Part shown: positions 16,032-25,688 of the stretch, one piece after another | How positions within the stretch are numbered: position 1 is the stretch's first letter | Layout of the letters: each line of letters starts with the position of its first letter | Source of the DNA: Alkalibaculum sporogenes | GTDB taxonomy: Bacteria > Bacillota > Clostridia > Eubacteriales > Alkalibacteraceae | DNA: 64,000 nucleotides | Assembly: GCF_009362815.1 (NCBI RefSeq) | Contig: NZ_WHNX01000004.1 | Location: 1-64,000 of the forward strand | Direction: 5' to 3' | The notes under the pieces: generated by a model | Told to the model about the DNA's origin: nothing | Databases searched by the model: none | Seen by the model: the letters and a program-made list of their open reading frames with translations, nothing else | Position numbers and translations under genes: made by a program

Positions 16032-18068
16032 ATGGACGATACTAGTAAATACAGAGATTTATTTTTTGAAGAGACTGATGAATATCTACAAACATTAAAT
16101 GATTGCTTACTACAGCTAGAGAGAAATCCACAAGAAAAGAGTATATTAGACGAAATATTTCGTGCCGCTCATACGCTAAAAGGTATGGCAGCTACTATGG
16201 GATATAAGACTATGACAGAATTAACCCACAGTATGGAGAATGTATTAGAACTTTTTAGAAGTGGAGTTTCTAGTATAAATACTGATATTATTAGTTTAAT
16301 TTTCAGTTGTTTAGATAAGCTATCTGAGATTGTAGAGGATTTAAGAATTGAAAAAGAAGTTGAATACAATATACAGGATCTTTTGAAAAAATTAGATAAT
16401 GTGGTTAATGGTAATAGTAATTCAGTAGTGGTAGAAAAAGAAATTACTTTTAGTGTCTCAAATGACGAGATTAGCGATACAGATTCTAGAGTTATACGTA
16501 GTGCTAATGAAAAAAGTTATAATGCTTTTAATCTGGCAATTCGGTTATCAAAGACTTGCTTATTAAAAGGTGCAAGATCCTACCTAGTAGTCAACAAATT
16601 GGAGCAACAAGGAGATATATTGCAGTCAGATCCTTCGGCTGAAAAATTAGAAGAAGGAGATTTTGACGATGTCTTTAAATTGATTTACTTAACCAAATTA
16701 CAGGAAGAAGATGTTAAAGAAATCATAGAAGATATTGCAGAAATAGAAGCAGTGATTATCGAAAAAGTTGAACAAGACGAAATTGCTATTACTGAGGCAC
16801 TAGTAGAAGAGGTAGTTCAAGGAAAAGAAGAGGTCAGCTCACCTTCCGAATTATCGCAAAATAAGGCAAATAAAAAAGAAGGTTCTAAGAAAGAAGAAAA
16901 AGGAAATGTTCACCAGATTAATCAATCTATACGAGTGGATTTAACAAGATTAGATAGTTTTATGAATCTAGTCTCTGAGCTTGTTATTTATAGGACACGA
17001 TTAGAGGATTTAAGTAATCAGTACAAAACCACAGAAATAAATGAACCATTAGAACATGTAGCTAGAATAACATCTGAATTACAAGATTTAGTTTTAAAAA
17101 TCAGAATGCAACCAGTAAATGTAGTTTTTAATAGATTCCCTAGAATGATTAGAGATTTAAGTCAAGAACTTGATAAAGAAATAGAACTTATCATAGAAGG
17201 CGAAGAGACTGAGCTAGATAGAACAGTAGTGTCAGAGCTAGGCGAGCCATTAGTCCATTTAATGAGAAACGCTGCAGACCATGGTATCGAGTCTGCAGGT
17301 GAAAGACTTGCTTTTGGAAAATCAAAGGTTGGCAAAATAAAGTTATCTGCTTATCAAGAGGGTAATAAAGTAGTAATTAATGTTAGTGACGATGGAAAAG
17401 GAATTAACCCTGAAGTTATTAGAGAAAGTGCTAATAGAAAAGGCATAAATACTCGTGGCCTAGGAGAAAGAGATTTAGTACAATTAATATTTAATCAAGG
17501 CTTTTCTACAGTGAAAAATGTAACTAATGTTTCAGGTAGAGGCGTTGGAATGGATGTAGTTAAACAAAAGATATCAAGTCTAGGCGGAAGTATTGAAGTA
17601 AATAGTGAAGTAGATAAAGGGACAACATTTGTAATAAAGTTACCTCTTACCCTATCAATTATTCAAGCTTTAATGGTAACTGTTGGTCAAGAAACTTTCG
17701 CATTACCATTAGGAATTATTGAAAAAGTCGTAAAAGTGCAACAAGAAGAAATCATAAAATCTCATAGTAATGAAGTGTACATGTATAGAGAAAAAGCAAT
17801 ACCTGTAATTCGAGTCAATGAAAAATTATGTGTAGAGTCAACTAGAGATAATATGCATATTATCCTAATATTACTCGGAGAACAACACTATGGTCTTCTC
17901 GTAGATGATTTAATCGGACAACAAGAAATAGTGATTAAAAAACTTAGTGGAGTACTTAGCGATATGAGAGAATATTTAGGAGCAACAATACTTGGAAATG
18001 GAGATATCACCCTTATCTTAGATGTAGGTAACTTGTGTAATGAAGGGGCGGGCGGTAAACTTGAATAA
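16032..18068 (+). CDS. cheA: Chemotaxis histidine kinase CheA
   Basis: Central kinase that phosphorylates CheY and CheB. The P1 domain carries phospho-accepting His47 (RAAHTLKGMAATMGY); a P2-type CheY-binding region lies around residues 155-245; a charged linker, P3 dimerisation (SIRVDLTRLDSFMNLVSELV), P4 catalytic (HLMRNAADHG N-box, DDGKGIN, GRGVGMDVV) and the P5 CheW-like regulatory domain follow. Length 678 aa. AAGGAGGTG precedes ATG. Its end overlaps cheC by 8 bases. Confidence 0.97.
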   Translation: MDDTSKYRDLFFEETDEYLQTLNDCLLQLERNPQEKSILDEIFRAAHTLKGMAATMGYKTMTELTHSMENVLELFRSGVSSINTDIISLIFSCLDKLSEIVEDLRIEKEVEYNIQDLLKKLDNVVNGNSNSVVVEKEITFSVSNDEISDTDSRVIRSANEKSYNAFNLAIRLSKTCLLKGARSYLVVNKLEQQGDILQSDPSAEKLEEGDFDDVFKLIYLTKLQEEDVKEIIEDIAEIEAVIIEKVEQDEIAITEALVEEVVQGKEEVSSPSELSQNKANKKEGSKKEEKGNVHQINQSIRVDLTRLDSFMNLVSELVIYRTRLEDLSNQYKTTEINEPLEHVARITSELQDLVLKIRMQPVNVVFNRFPRMIRDLSQELDKEIELIIEGEETELDRTVVSELGEPLVHLMRNAADHGIESAGERLAFGKSKVGKIKLSAYQEGNKVVINVSDDGKGINPEVIRESANRKGINTRGLGERDLVQLIFNQGFSTVKNVTNVSGRGVGMDVVKQKISSLGGSIEVNSEVDKGTTFVIKLPLTLSIIQALMVTVGQETFALPLGIIEKVVKVQQEEIIKSHSNEVYMYREKAIPVIRVNEKLCVESTRDNMHIILILLGEQHYGLLVDDLIGQQEIVIKKLSGVLSDMREYLGATILGNGDITLILDVGNLCNEGAGGKLE

Positions 18069-18660
18069 GGATGACTATACTGTATTACAGTTAGATATCA
18101 TTAAAGAGTTGGCGAATGTCGGAGGAGGCAATGCTGCTACAAGTATATCTCAATTAATTAGTAAACGTGTTGATATGACTGTGCCGACAATTGATGTGCT
18201 TAATTACAATGAAATATACGAAAAAATAATGCCTGATGATGAGATGGTTAATGCTGTTATCATGAGGATGTTTGGAGATGCAGAAGGAATTTTCCTTTTC
18301 ATTACTACTGATGATGCATCAATTAAATTAATTGATATGATGTTACCTGATGACTTTAAGTTAACTGAAGAGATAGGTGCCTCAGCTATAAAGGAATTAG
18401 TCAATATAATAGTTACTTCATATTTAAATGCAATATCGAAGATGATGAGTATAAACCTTATTTCTTCAGTACCATCGTACACTGTTGATATGTTTGGTGC
18501 TATACTGAGTAGTGCATATATGGAATCAGAACAATACGACGAAAATGTTATGATAATTAAGAATCAATTTATCTATCAAGGTGATAAAATAGAATCTGCA
18601 CTGTATTTTGTTCCAAAGCCAGGTGTATTATCAAATTTATTTAAAATTATAGGAGTTTGA
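18061..18660 (+). CDS. cheC: CheY-P phosphatase CheC
   Basis: CheC/CheX/FliY-family phosphatase that dephosphorylates CheY-P and pairs with CheD. Two E-x2-N active-site motifs are present (IIKELANVGGGNAA and AIKELVNIIVTSYLNAI), so both catalytic faces look intact. TTG at 18061 is preferred because GGCGG lies just upstream and it overlaps the cheA stop; an ATG at 18040 precedes that site. The product is 199 aa. Presence of CheC and CheD indicates a Bacillus-type adaptation system. Confidence 0.92.
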   Translation: MNKDDYTVLQLDIIKELANVGGGNAATSISQLISKRVDMTVPTIDVLNYNEIYEKIMPDDEMVNAVIMRMFGDAEGIFLFITTDDASIKLIDMMLPDDFKLTEEIGASAIKELVNIIVTSYLNAISKMMSINLISSVPSYTVDMFGAILSSAYMESEQYDENVMIIKNQFIYQGDKIESALYFVPKPGVLSNLFKIIGV

Positions 18661-18675
18661 GAGGAGAAAATTAAC

Positions 18676-19035
18676 ATGAAGAGAGTCTTAATCGTAGATG
18701 ACGCAATTTTTATGAGAATGAAGTTAAAAGATATATTGGAAAAAAACGGATATGATGTAGTAGGTGAAGCACAAAATGGTGTAGAGGCTATAGAAAAATA
18801 CAAGACAGAAAAACCTGATTTAGTAACTATGGACATAACTATGCCTGAGATGGATGGTGTAGCTGCTTTAAAAGGAATTAAGGAAATTAATTCTGCTGCG
18901 AAAGTAATTATGTGTAGCGCGATGGGTCAACAATCTATGGTTATGGAGGCAATACAGGCTGGTGCAGTAGATTTTATAGTAAAACCTTTTGATAGTGATA
19001 GAGTTGTTGAATCGTTAAATAAAGCCAGTAAATAA
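18676..19035 (+). CDS. cheY: Chemotaxis response regulator CheY
   Basis: Single-domain receiver that carries the signal to the FliM/FliY switch. D8/D9 acid pocket, phosphoacceptor D53 (TMDITMPEMDG), Ser near 81 (IMCSAMGQQ) and Lys in IVKPF are all present. 119 aa with no output domain. GAGGAG precedes ATG. It sits between its phosphatase (cheC) and the switch genes. Confidence 0.96.
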   Translation: MKRVLIVDDAIFMRMKLKDILEKNGYDVVGEAQNGVEAIEKYKTEKPDLVTMDITMPEMDGVAALKGIKEINSAAKVIMCSAMGQQSMVMEAIQAGAVDFIVKPFDSDRVVESLNKASK

Positions 19036-19047
19036 TGGGGTGAAATC

Positions 19048-19440
19048 ATGCAAATTATTATTTTTACATTAAGTGATAAATACTACGCTATAAGAACAGA
19101 TAAAGTAGAAGAAATAAGTAAAAAAATAACTTCCACTATGGTTCCTAATTCACCAGATTGGGTAGAAGGGCTTATAAACTTAAGAGGTAATGTGGTTACA
19201 TTAGTGAATTTATGTAAGCTTTTGCATCAAAGTGATGATGGGTGTTATAATAATATTATAATAATACATAATGAAGAGGATAAAGTCGGCCTAATGGTGA
19301 AAGATGTCAATGAAGTTATAGACATTGATGAAAAAGAAATCCAAAAGGTTAGCGGTGAGGTTTTTGACGGAATCTTGGGAATTGTACATATGGAGGAAGG
19401 AATTGTAAATATCATCGATATAGATGTATTACTTTCTTGA
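19048..19440 (+). CDS. cheW: Chemotaxis coupling protein CheW (second copy)
   Basis: The 130-aa CheW has the canonical core: PNSPDWVEGLINLRGNVVTLVNL, KVGLMVKDVNEVIDI and a C-terminal GILGIVHMEEGIVNIIDID. It lies 12 bp after cheY and 15 bp before fliM. Having one cheW at each end of the operon suggests two array populations or dosage, but this cannot be decided from sequence. Confidence 0.92.
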   Translation: MQIIIFTLSDKYYAIRTDKVEEISKKITSTMVPNSPDWVEGLINLRGNVVTLVNLCKLLHQSDDGCYNNIIIIHNEEDKVGLMVKDVNEVIDIDEKEIQKVSGEVFDGILGIVHMEEGIVNIIDIDVLLS

Positions 19441-19455
19441 AAATGAGGGATATAA

Positions 19456-20454
19456 TTGAAACAAGTTTTATCACAACAAGAGATAGATTCACTTTTAAAT
19501 GCTTTAAACACTGGTGAAATTGATCCAGACGCAATAAAAGAGGAAGAAGAGAAAAATAAAGTTAGGTCTTATGATTTTAGAAGGCCTATAAAACTTTCAA
19601 AAGAATATATTAATACATTGCATATGATTTTTGAAAATTTCTCAAAAATCTCTGCAAATCTACTTTCAACTCAGATACGTACGAATGTCAATATAGCAGT
19701 TGGGGCAGTTGAACAGATTAGTTATGATGAATTTATTCATTCTATACCAAATCCAACTTTAATGGGAATATTTCATTCAAAACCATTAAATGGAAACCAG
19801 GTGCTGGAAATTAACCCGCAATTTTGTTTGCAAGTTATTGAGTTGATGTGTGGTGGTTCCGAGAGTAAATCCAATAAAAGTGCTACAAAAAAAGAAAAAT
19901 TTACTGACATAGAACTAGGGATTTTAGAAGATATTGTTTTGAGTATATTAAAATCATTCGAATCTGCTTGGAGTGAAATTATAGATATTGAGACGGAGAT
20001 AGATTCACTAGAAACAAATCCTCAGTTAGTACAAAATATGTCTCCAAATGAACCAGTAGTATTGATAAGCTTCAGTGTAGAGGTATTCGAAAGTAATAGT
20101 TTTATAAATATATGTATACCCTATGTTTCATTTGAAAATATAACAGATAAATTAAGTATTAGAAGCTGGTTTGATTTTGAAAAGGATACAGGGGAAGAAA
20201 ACAAAGATTTACTATCACAACGTTTAATGACGTCAATTGTGAACTTAGAAGTATCATTAGGTAAATCATCTATAACTGTTGACGATTTCCTACAACTAGA
20301 GGTAGGCGATATTCTTCAACTAGATATGAAAACTACAGATCCATTAAAAATGTATGTAGAGGACAAATTGCATTATGTAGTAAAACCTGGAGAATCTAAC
20401 GGAAAAATAGCAGTACAAGTATTACAATACATAGAAGAGGATGTTGAACAATGA
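19456..20454 (+). CDS. fliM: Flagellar motor switch protein FliM
   Basis: C-ring component that binds CheY-P. The N-terminal LSQQEIDSLLNAL peptide is the CheY-P-binding motif; YDFRRPIKLSKE, the middle CheC-like domain (VGAVEQISYDEFI) and the C-terminal SpoA/FliN-like domain (FLQLEVGDILQLD) follow. Length 332 aa. TTG start with GAGGG upstream. Overlaps fliY by 4 bases (ATGA). Confidence 0.96.
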   Translation: MKQVLSQQEIDSLLNALNTGEIDPDAIKEEEEKNKVRSYDFRRPIKLSKEYINTLHMIFENFSKISANLLSTQIRTNVNIAVGAVEQISYDEFIHSIPNPTLMGIFHSKPLNGNQVLEINPQFCLQVIELMCGGSESKSNKSATKKEKFTDIELGILEDIVLSILKSFESAWSEIIDIETEIDSLETNPQLVQNMSPNEPVVLISFSVEVFESNSFINICIPYVSFENITDKLSIRSWFDFEKDTGEENKDLLSQRLMTSIVNLEVSLGKSSITVDDFLQLEVGDILQLDMKTTDPLKMYVEDKLHYVVKPGESNGKIAVQVLQYIEEDVEQ

Positions 20455-21548
20455 GTGAAAATTTTTTATCCCAAGAAGAAATAGATGCTCTACTAGGAGG
20501 AGGTAACGACTTGCCGGTAGAAGATGAATACGTATTGGGAGAAATAGAAAAAGATATAATAGGTGAAGTTGGAAATATATCCATGTCAACTGCTGCTACA
20601 ACTCTATCTTCTATACTAAATCGCCAGGTATTAATAACTACACCAAGAGTTTCATGGATACTCTTCGATAAGATAATAGAAGATTGTAATATACCAAAGG
20701 TAGTAGCCAATATTGAATTTAAACATGGATTAAAAGGGAATAACCTTTTAATGGTAGATGTAAAAGATGCTGCTATTATTGCCGACTTGATGATGGGTGG
20801 AGATGGTAAGGGGGGCAATGATACTTTAACAGAACTAGAATTAAGTGCAGTTTCAGAAGCCATGAATCAAATGATTGGCTCTGCATCAACTTCTATGGCT
20901 ACAATGATAGGAAGAGAAGTGGATATTTTACCTCCTAATGTTCAATTATGGGATAGTGAAGATAATACTGAATACAAAAGTATTAGTAATGAAAAATATA
21001 TATGTAAAATAGCCTTTGATTTAACTGTAGAAGGACTAATACAAAGTGAAATCATGCAGTTGTTTTCAAGAGATGCAGTTGAAGACATAATATCCCTTAT
21101 GATGGGAGATACTAATAGTTCCCAAGCTGAGATACAATCTAATGTTAACAATACTCCACCAGAGATACAATCAAATAACACTGAACAAAAACATGAGCCC
21201 CAACAAATTTCTGAAAAAGTCGAAAAGGTATCAGTCCAAAAACCAACTTTTCCACCATTAACAGATACAGTAGAGGAAAGAAAAGCACCTAGAAATCTAG
21301 ATTTAATTATGGATGTTCCGCTAGAATTTAGTGTAGTACTAGGTAAAACTAAAAAAACAATCAAAGAAGTACTTTCATTTGGAAATGGATCTGTAGTAGA
21401 ACTAAACAAATTAGCAGATGAAGCTCTAGAAATATACGTAAATGGAAAGCTCATAGCCCAAGGAGAAGTAGTAGTTATTAATGAAAACTTTGGAATAAGG
21501 ATTACTAATATTATGAGTAAAGAACAAAGAGTGCAAAATTTAAAATAA
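20451..21548 (+). CDS. fliY: Flagellar motor switch phosphatase FliY
   Basis: Gram-positive C-ring phosphatase with a FliN domain. The N-terminal LSQEEIDALLGG motif binds CheY; a CheC-like phosphatase domain follows with IGEVGNISMSTAATT and SAVSEAMNQMIGSASTSM, both with the E-x2-N pattern; after a Gln/Pro-rich linker (about residues 220-275) the FliN/SpoA domain (VPLEFSVVLGKTKKTIKEV) ends the protein. Length 365 aa. A strong hairpin follows, so this closes the chemotaxis operon. Confidence 0.95.
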   Translation: MSENFLSQEEIDALLGGGNDLPVEDEYVLGEIEKDIIGEVGNISMSTAATTLSSILNRQVLITTPRVSWILFDKIIEDCNIPKVVANIEFKHGLKGNNLLMVDVKDAAIIADLMMGGDGKGGNDTLTELELSAVSEAMNQMIGSASTSMATMIGREVDILPPNVQLWDSEDNTEYKSISNEKYICKIAFDLTVEGLIQSEIMQLFSRDAVEDIISLMMGDTNSSQAEIQSNVNNTPPEIQSNNTEQKHEPQQISEKVEKVSVQKPTFPPLTDTVEERKAPRNLDLIMDVPLEFSVVLGKTKKTIKEVLSFGNGSVVELNKLADEALEIYVNGKLIAQGEVVVINENFGIRITNIMSKEQRVQNLK

Positions 21549-21578
21549 TAGTATAAGGATATAACATTAATGTATACG

Positions 21579-21615
21579 TACAAAAGGTTTTAGGCATAGC
21601 CTAAAACCTTTTGTA
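21579..21615. terminator. Hairpin closing the cheW-fliY operon
   Basis: A perfect 16-bp stem TACAAAAGGTTTTAGG (21579-21594) / CCTAAAACCTTTTGTA (21600-21615) with a 5-nt loop. The T-tract is inside the right arm. Confidence 0.8.
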
Positions 21616-21672
21616 TATGTGATACTGAAAAACTAACTTTAGGCTTACTTATAATTTTATTGTTTTTACTAT

Positions 21673-21699
21673 TAAATAAAACTGTAAACTTTCCGATAT
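21673..21699 (+). promoter_or_regulatory. Sigma-D promoter of the flgM operon
   Basis: TAAA (21673-21676), 15 nt, then TCCGATAT (21692-21699), a near-perfect flagellar sigma factor promoter. It lies about 25 bp upstream of the flgM ribosome binding site and just after the fliY hairpin. Confidence 0.8.
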
Positions 21700-21729
21700 A
21701 TAAACAAAGGTTACAAAGGGGATGTTATT

Positions 21730-22029
21730 ATGAAAATCAACAAGATTCAAAATCAATATTTAGATACAAATGGATATAAGGCAAAAGAAGATAAACAAAA
21801 GAATATTAACATAACAAAGGAGAAAGCTGTAAATATTGAAATCTCCAGCTCAGCTAAGGAACTAGTGAATAAAATAAATCAAATAGACGATAAAAAATAC
21901 AGTGAAAAGGTTGAAAAGATTAGACTTTCTATTCAACAAGGTACGTATAAAGTATCTAATGAAGATATTGCAGACAAAATATTAAAAACAATAGAGTCTC
22001 AGAAAGGTAGTGGAAATAGTGATTTATAG
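21730..22029 (+). CDS. flgM: Anti-sigma-D factor FlgM
   Basis: Binds and holds sigma-D inactive until the hook is complete. The 99-aa protein has an unstructured Lys/Asn-rich N-terminus and the C-terminal binding helices with EISSSAKELVNKI and SEKVEKIRLSIQQGTYKVSNEDIADKIL. AAAGGGG precedes ATG. As first gene of a sigma-D-dependent operon it forms the usual negative feedback loop with sigD, located at 61 kb. Confidence 0.93.
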   Translation: MKINKIQNQYLDTNGYKAKEDKQKNINITKEKAVNIEISSSAKELVNKINQIDDKKYSEKVEKIRLSIQQGTYKVSNEDIADKILKTIESQKGSGNSDL

Positions 22030-22390
22030 TCATGAGATAGTAAGTCTATTAATTTCATTACGAAAATTACTTCAAGAAGAAAAACAAGCCTTACTTCATA
22101 ATCACGGTGAGAAGGTTGCCAAATTAGTAGAAGAAAAAAAGGACTATATTGAAAAATTAGCAAAATACAAAGGCATCGGAATTGAAAGTAATAAGAAAGC
22201 AATGGCTCTGATAGAGGATATTAACGCAGTACAAGAAACAAATCTGCTTCTAACAGAACAAGCTATGAGTTTTCAAAGTCTTTTGCTAGAGAGTATAGCA
22301 CAAAATCTTCAAAATATGTCAAATACATATTCTCAAAATGGAAAATATAATTCAGAGAATAATATAAATTTACTAGATCAATCAGTATAG
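22019..22390 (+). CDS. flgN: FlgN-family flagellar chaperone
   Basis: Export chaperone for the hook-filament junction proteins FlgK and FlgL. An all-helical protein of about 124 aa with the FlgN pattern (LLISLRKLLQEEKQALLHNHGEKVAKLVEEKK). GTG at 22019 gives workable spacing from AAAGG (22003-22007); GTG 22010 is also in frame but too close. It overlaps flgM by 11 bases. Its clients are the next two genes. Confidence 0.85.
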   Translation: MIYSHEIVSLLISLRKLLQEEKQALLHNHGEKVAKLVEEKKDYIEKLAKYKGIGIESNKKAMALIEDINAVQETNLLLTEQAMSFQSLLLESIAQNLQNMSNTYSQNGKYNSENNINLLDQSV

Positions 22391-22409
22391 AAAGGGATAG
22401 TGGTGAAGG

Positions 22410-23972
22410 ATGGCAGGAATATTTAGTACAATGAATACAGCTACAAAAGGACTTATGGCTCAACAAACAGCTTTACATACTACTAGTCATAATATATCTA
22501 ATGCTAATACTGAAGGCTATTCAAGGCAAAGGGTTGATTTAAAAGCTGACCTTGCATTTAACTTTGCTGGAATAGGTCAGTTAGGTACAGGAGTAAAGAT
22601 GGAAGCTATAGTAAGGATCGTAGACGATTATGCTAATAAGCAAATTAGACAAGAAAGCGGGACATTGGCGAAATTTCAAACAAAATCTCAGGTGTTGGGT
22701 CAAATAGAAATTATATTTAACGAGCCATCGGATACAGGTTTGAATTTTAATCTTGGAGAAATGTTTGACGCATGGCAAGAGTTGAGTAAAAATCCAGAAA
22801 GTCTAACATCGAAGTCAATTATAGTTGAAAAATCAAAGACATTAGCAGAAACTTTAAATCATATGAGTGATCAGGTTAATAACCTTGAAGATGAAACAGT
22901 TGGTCAATTAGAGAAAAATGCATACGATTTTAATTCTATAATTAGTCAAATTGACGTATTAAATAAACAAATATTTAATATTTCTGTAAAAGGTCAAGTG
23001 CCAAATGATTTATTAGATCAAAGAGACTTAATGCTTAAAAATTTATCAGCTATAACAAATGTTGATATTTCATATGATAAATACGGTAGAGCAAGTATTG
23101 CTATAGGGGCAGAGGAAGTACTTGGAGTAGACAATCAGTTGCAAATGAGCATGATAAGTAATATTGAAAAAAATCCTGATGATACATATACAATTAGCAT
23201 TTCACAAGGTGGAGATAGTCTAGCACCACCAATAACATACGTAACAAGTGATATAAGCGACTTGTCTATAGGTCAGATAGTATTAAATACAAAAGACGCG
23301 GTATTTCCTGCTGATACTGTATTCAATCCTACTATTACCTCAGGACAAATTGCTGGGAATACAGAAGCACTGAAGGAAATAGACGATAGAAGAGAAAATC
23401 TAAATAGTTTAGCTAAAACTATGGTGGATGCAATTAATACAATACATAGACATATAGGAGAAGACGAAACCGGAATTGATTTTTTTACTTTTAAAGCTGC
23501 AGATGTGGGTGATACTAACTACGCTAAAAGAATACAAGTAAATCAAGAAATACGTGATGATAATAACAAGGTAAATGTAGGTTACGATGATCACTCTGCT
23601 GAAGGAGATGGATCTAGAGCATTAGCCATAGCAGGACTTAGAAATATAAAGATCTCTGATTCATCCTCGCTTATTTACGACTCGCTAACTATGACAATAA
23701 GTAATCAGAGTGGTGGTAATACTATAGAGGGTGCATACAGTGACATAGTTACAAAGGTTGGTATATCAAAACAACATGCAGATAATATGGTAGCAAATCA
23801 AGCGGTGTTGTTAGACCAACTAGAATTTCGAAGAGAGTCTATCTCGGGAGTTTCAATAAGTGAAGAAGTATCTAATTTAATTAAGTTTCAAAAGTCATAC
23901 GATGCAAATGCCAAGGTGATTTCGGTATTAGCGGATATGTTAGACACTTTAATTAATAGAACGGGGGTATAA
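22410..23972 (+). CDS. flgK: Flagellar hook-associated protein 1 FlgK
   Basis: First hook-filament junction protein. The N-terminal rod-type motif (TTSHNISNANTEGYSRQRVDL) and the C-terminal heptad region (VSNLIKFQKSYDANAKVISVLADMLDTLI) pair in the D0 coiled coil. Length 520 aa. The central domains are less conserved. GGTGAAGG directly precedes ATG. Immediately followed by flgL. Confidence 0.96.
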   Translation: MAGIFSTMNTATKGLMAQQTALHTTSHNISNANTEGYSRQRVDLKADLAFNFAGIGQLGTGVKMEAIVRIVDDYANKQIRQESGTLAKFQTKSQVLGQIEIIFNEPSDTGLNFNLGEMFDAWQELSKNPESLTSKSIIVEKSKTLAETLNHMSDQVNNLEDETVGQLEKNAYDFNSIISQIDVLNKQIFNISVKGQVPNDLLDQRDLMLKNLSAITNVDISYDKYGRASIAIGAEEVLGVDNQLQMSMISNIEKNPDDTYTISISQGGDSLAPPITYVTSDISDLSIGQIVLNTKDAVFPADTVFNPTITSGQIAGNTEALKEIDDRRENLNSLAKTMVDAINTIHRHIGEDETGIDFFTFKAADVGDTNYAKRIQVNQEIRDDNNKVNVGYDDHSAEGDGSRALAIAGLRNIKISDSSSLIYDSLTMTISNQSGGNTIEGAYSDIVTKVGISKQHADNMVANQAVLLDQLEFRRESISGVSISEEVSNLIKFQKSYDANAKVISVLADMLDTLINRTGV

Positions 23973-23976
23973 GATT

Positions 23977-24891
23977 ATGCGTATTACAGATGCAACATTA
24001 TCGAACAGTTTCTTGAGAAATTTAAATAGAAATCTCAATCAAATGCAAAAATATCAAAATCAGTTATCCTCAGGAAAAGAAGTATCAAAATCATCGGATA
24101 ACCCTATGCTAGTGTCAAAAATTATGTCATTAGAAAATAATATAATGCAAAATGAACAATACAATACTAATATTAAAGACAGTATAGGATGGGTACAAAC
24201 TCAAGACTCTGCACTTGCAGGGGTAACAGCAGGTCTACAACGTATTAGGGATTTAATTATCTATGGTGCAAATGAGACACTAGATACTATTGATAGAGAA
24301 GCTATTAAAGCTGAAGTAGCCATGGAAGTTGAAGGAATTGCAGATGTTCTAAACACCAATTTTGATGGTAGATACATCTTTGCAGGGCAAACAACTACTA
24401 CCAAACCTTATAGTATCGTTGGAAATACACTGACGTATAACGAAGCGGCTAATCAAGGAGCAGATAAAAATATATTTAGAGAAATTTCTAAAGGCGTAAT
24501 TATCGAGATAGATACAGTGGGTAGCTCAATAACGAGTACTGATACTGCCACTACAGAAGATTTAGGAGAATTGATGAATAATATTATCCTAGCACTAGAA
24601 AATGGAGATACAAATGCTCTTTCAGGAGATATTTTAAAAGATATGGACAAGCATTTAGAAAATGTGATTGGAGTACGTTCTAAAGTAGGAGCTACAACAA
24701 ATAGACTAGAAGCCGCTGAGAGTAGGAATGTATCGGAAAACCTAAACTTAGAAACACTATTCTCAGAAAGAGCACATATCGATATAGCGGAAAAATATAT
24801 GGAATACAGTGTAATGAAAACTGTATATCAGGCATCTTTGTCAGCTGGTGCAATGATATTACAACCAAGCTTACTAGACTATCTTCGATAG
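23977..24891 (+). CDS. flgL: Flagellar hook-associated protein 3 FlgL
   Basis: Second hook-filament junction protein. Flagellin-like D0/D1 ends: MRITDATLSNSFLRNLNRNL and QLSSGKEVSKSSDNP at the N-terminus, and HIDIAEKYMEYSVMKTVYQASLSAGAMI at the C-terminus. Length 304 aa. Starts 4 bp after flgK; a terminator-like hairpin follows. Confidence 0.95.
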   Translation: MRITDATLSNSFLRNLNRNLNQMQKYQNQLSSGKEVSKSSDNPMLVSKIMSLENNIMQNEQYNTNIKDSIGWVQTQDSALAGVTAGLQRIRDLIIYGANETLDTIDREAIKAEVAMEVEGIADVLNTNFDGRYIFAGQTTTTKPYSIVGNTLTYNEAANQGADKNIFREISKGVIIEIDTVGSSITSTDTATTEDLGELMNNIILALENGDTNALSGDILKDMDKHLENVIGVRSKVGATTNRLEAAESRNVSENLNLETLFSERAHIDIAEKYMEYSVMKTVYQASLSAGAMILQPSLLDYLR

Positions 24892-24933
24892 TGTAATATA
24901 TAAAAAGATATAATTATTAATAAAAGCAAATTG

Positions 24934-24960
24934 AATTCTAGGCCATGACCTAGAATTTTC
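24934..24960 (+). terminator. Hairpin between flgL and fliW
   Basis: AATTCTAGG (24934-24942) / CCTAGAATT (24949-24957) with a 6-nt loop, followed by TTC-TTT. A partial terminator could lower fliW-csrA relative to flgKL; no separate promoter is evident before fliW. Confidence 0.65.
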
Positions 24961-24998
24961 TTTAAATAAGCATCCTATATTAGACGGAGTGATCGATT

Positions 24999-25439
24999 AT
25001 GATTATAAAAACAAAATACTTAGGCGAAATAGAAATAAATCAAGATCAGGTTCATACTTTTCCTTATGGTTTATTAGGTTTCGAGGAGCACAAGGAATTT
25101 GTGTTGATAGATGTCCCTGAAAATTATAATTTTAAATTTCTTCAAGATATCAAGAGTAGTTATGTCTCATTCTTATTAATCTGCCCAGGGGTATTTTATA
25201 AGAATTACGATATAGAGATTCCTGATAATGAACTAAAAAGCATAGATATTGAGTGTTACGATGATAGCATTAATATATATAATGTGGTGACACTAGGAGA
25301 AACTCTTAAAGATAGTACTTGTAATTTACTAGCACCTATAATAATAAATAATGCCAATAAAAAAGGTAGACAATTTATCTTAAACAATACACAATATACT
25401 ACAAAGCATAAGCTAATAGTAGAAGAGTTAGGTGAATGA
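24999..25439 (+). CDS. fliW: Flagellar assembly factor FliW
   Basis: Binds flagellin and, when free, sequesters CsrA, so flagellin export status controls flagellin translation. FPYGLLGFEEHKEFVLIDVPE, CPGVFYKNYDIEIPD and NLLAPIIINNANKKGRQFILN are family signatures. Length 146 aa. Directly precedes csrA, overlapping its leader by the AGGTGA ribosome binding site. Confidence 0.95.
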   Translation: MIIKTKYLGEIEINQDQVHTFPYGLLGFEEHKEFVLIDVPENYNFKFLQDIKSSYVSFLLICPGVFYKNYDIEIPDNELKSIDIECYDDSINIYNVVTLGETLKDSTCNLLAPIIINNANKKGRQFILNNTQYTTKHKLIVEELGE

Positions 25440-25440
25440 T

Positions 25441-25662
25441 ATGCTTATACTAAATAGAAAAATAAATGAGAGCATTATCATTGAAGACAATATTGAAATT
25501 AAAATATTAGATATAGTAGATGGAAAAATTAAATTAGGTATAGAAGCACCAAAAGATATCCGGATATTAAGAAAAGAAGTGTATGATGAAGTAAAGGCAG
25601 AAAATGAAGCTTCTATTCAGTCTATTGAAAATGTTTTGGATATGATTAGAGGGAAAATATAA
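25441..25662 (+). CDS. csrA: Carbon storage regulator CsrA
   Basis: Dimeric RNA-binding protein that blocks ribosome access at GGA-containing sites. MLILNRKINESIIIEDNIEIKIL and LGIEAPKDIRILRKEVYDEV are canonical; Arg in the IRILR segment contacts RNA. ATG at 25441 is 7 nt after AGGTGA and gives 73 aa. The likely target is flagellin: its leader has two GGA-loop hairpins at 36665-36700. Confidence 0.96.
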   Translation: MLILNRKINESIIIEDNIEIKILDIVDGKIKLGIEAPKDIRILRKEVYDEVKAENEASIQSIENVLDMIRGKI

Positions 25663-25688
25663 AGATAGTGTAGAGTACTAATTACACC

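Noticed and set aside
20942-21583. 213-codon antisense frame across fliY
   Set aside because: Lies wholly on a well supported gene, Ser/Thr/Phe-rich shadow composition, no start signal.
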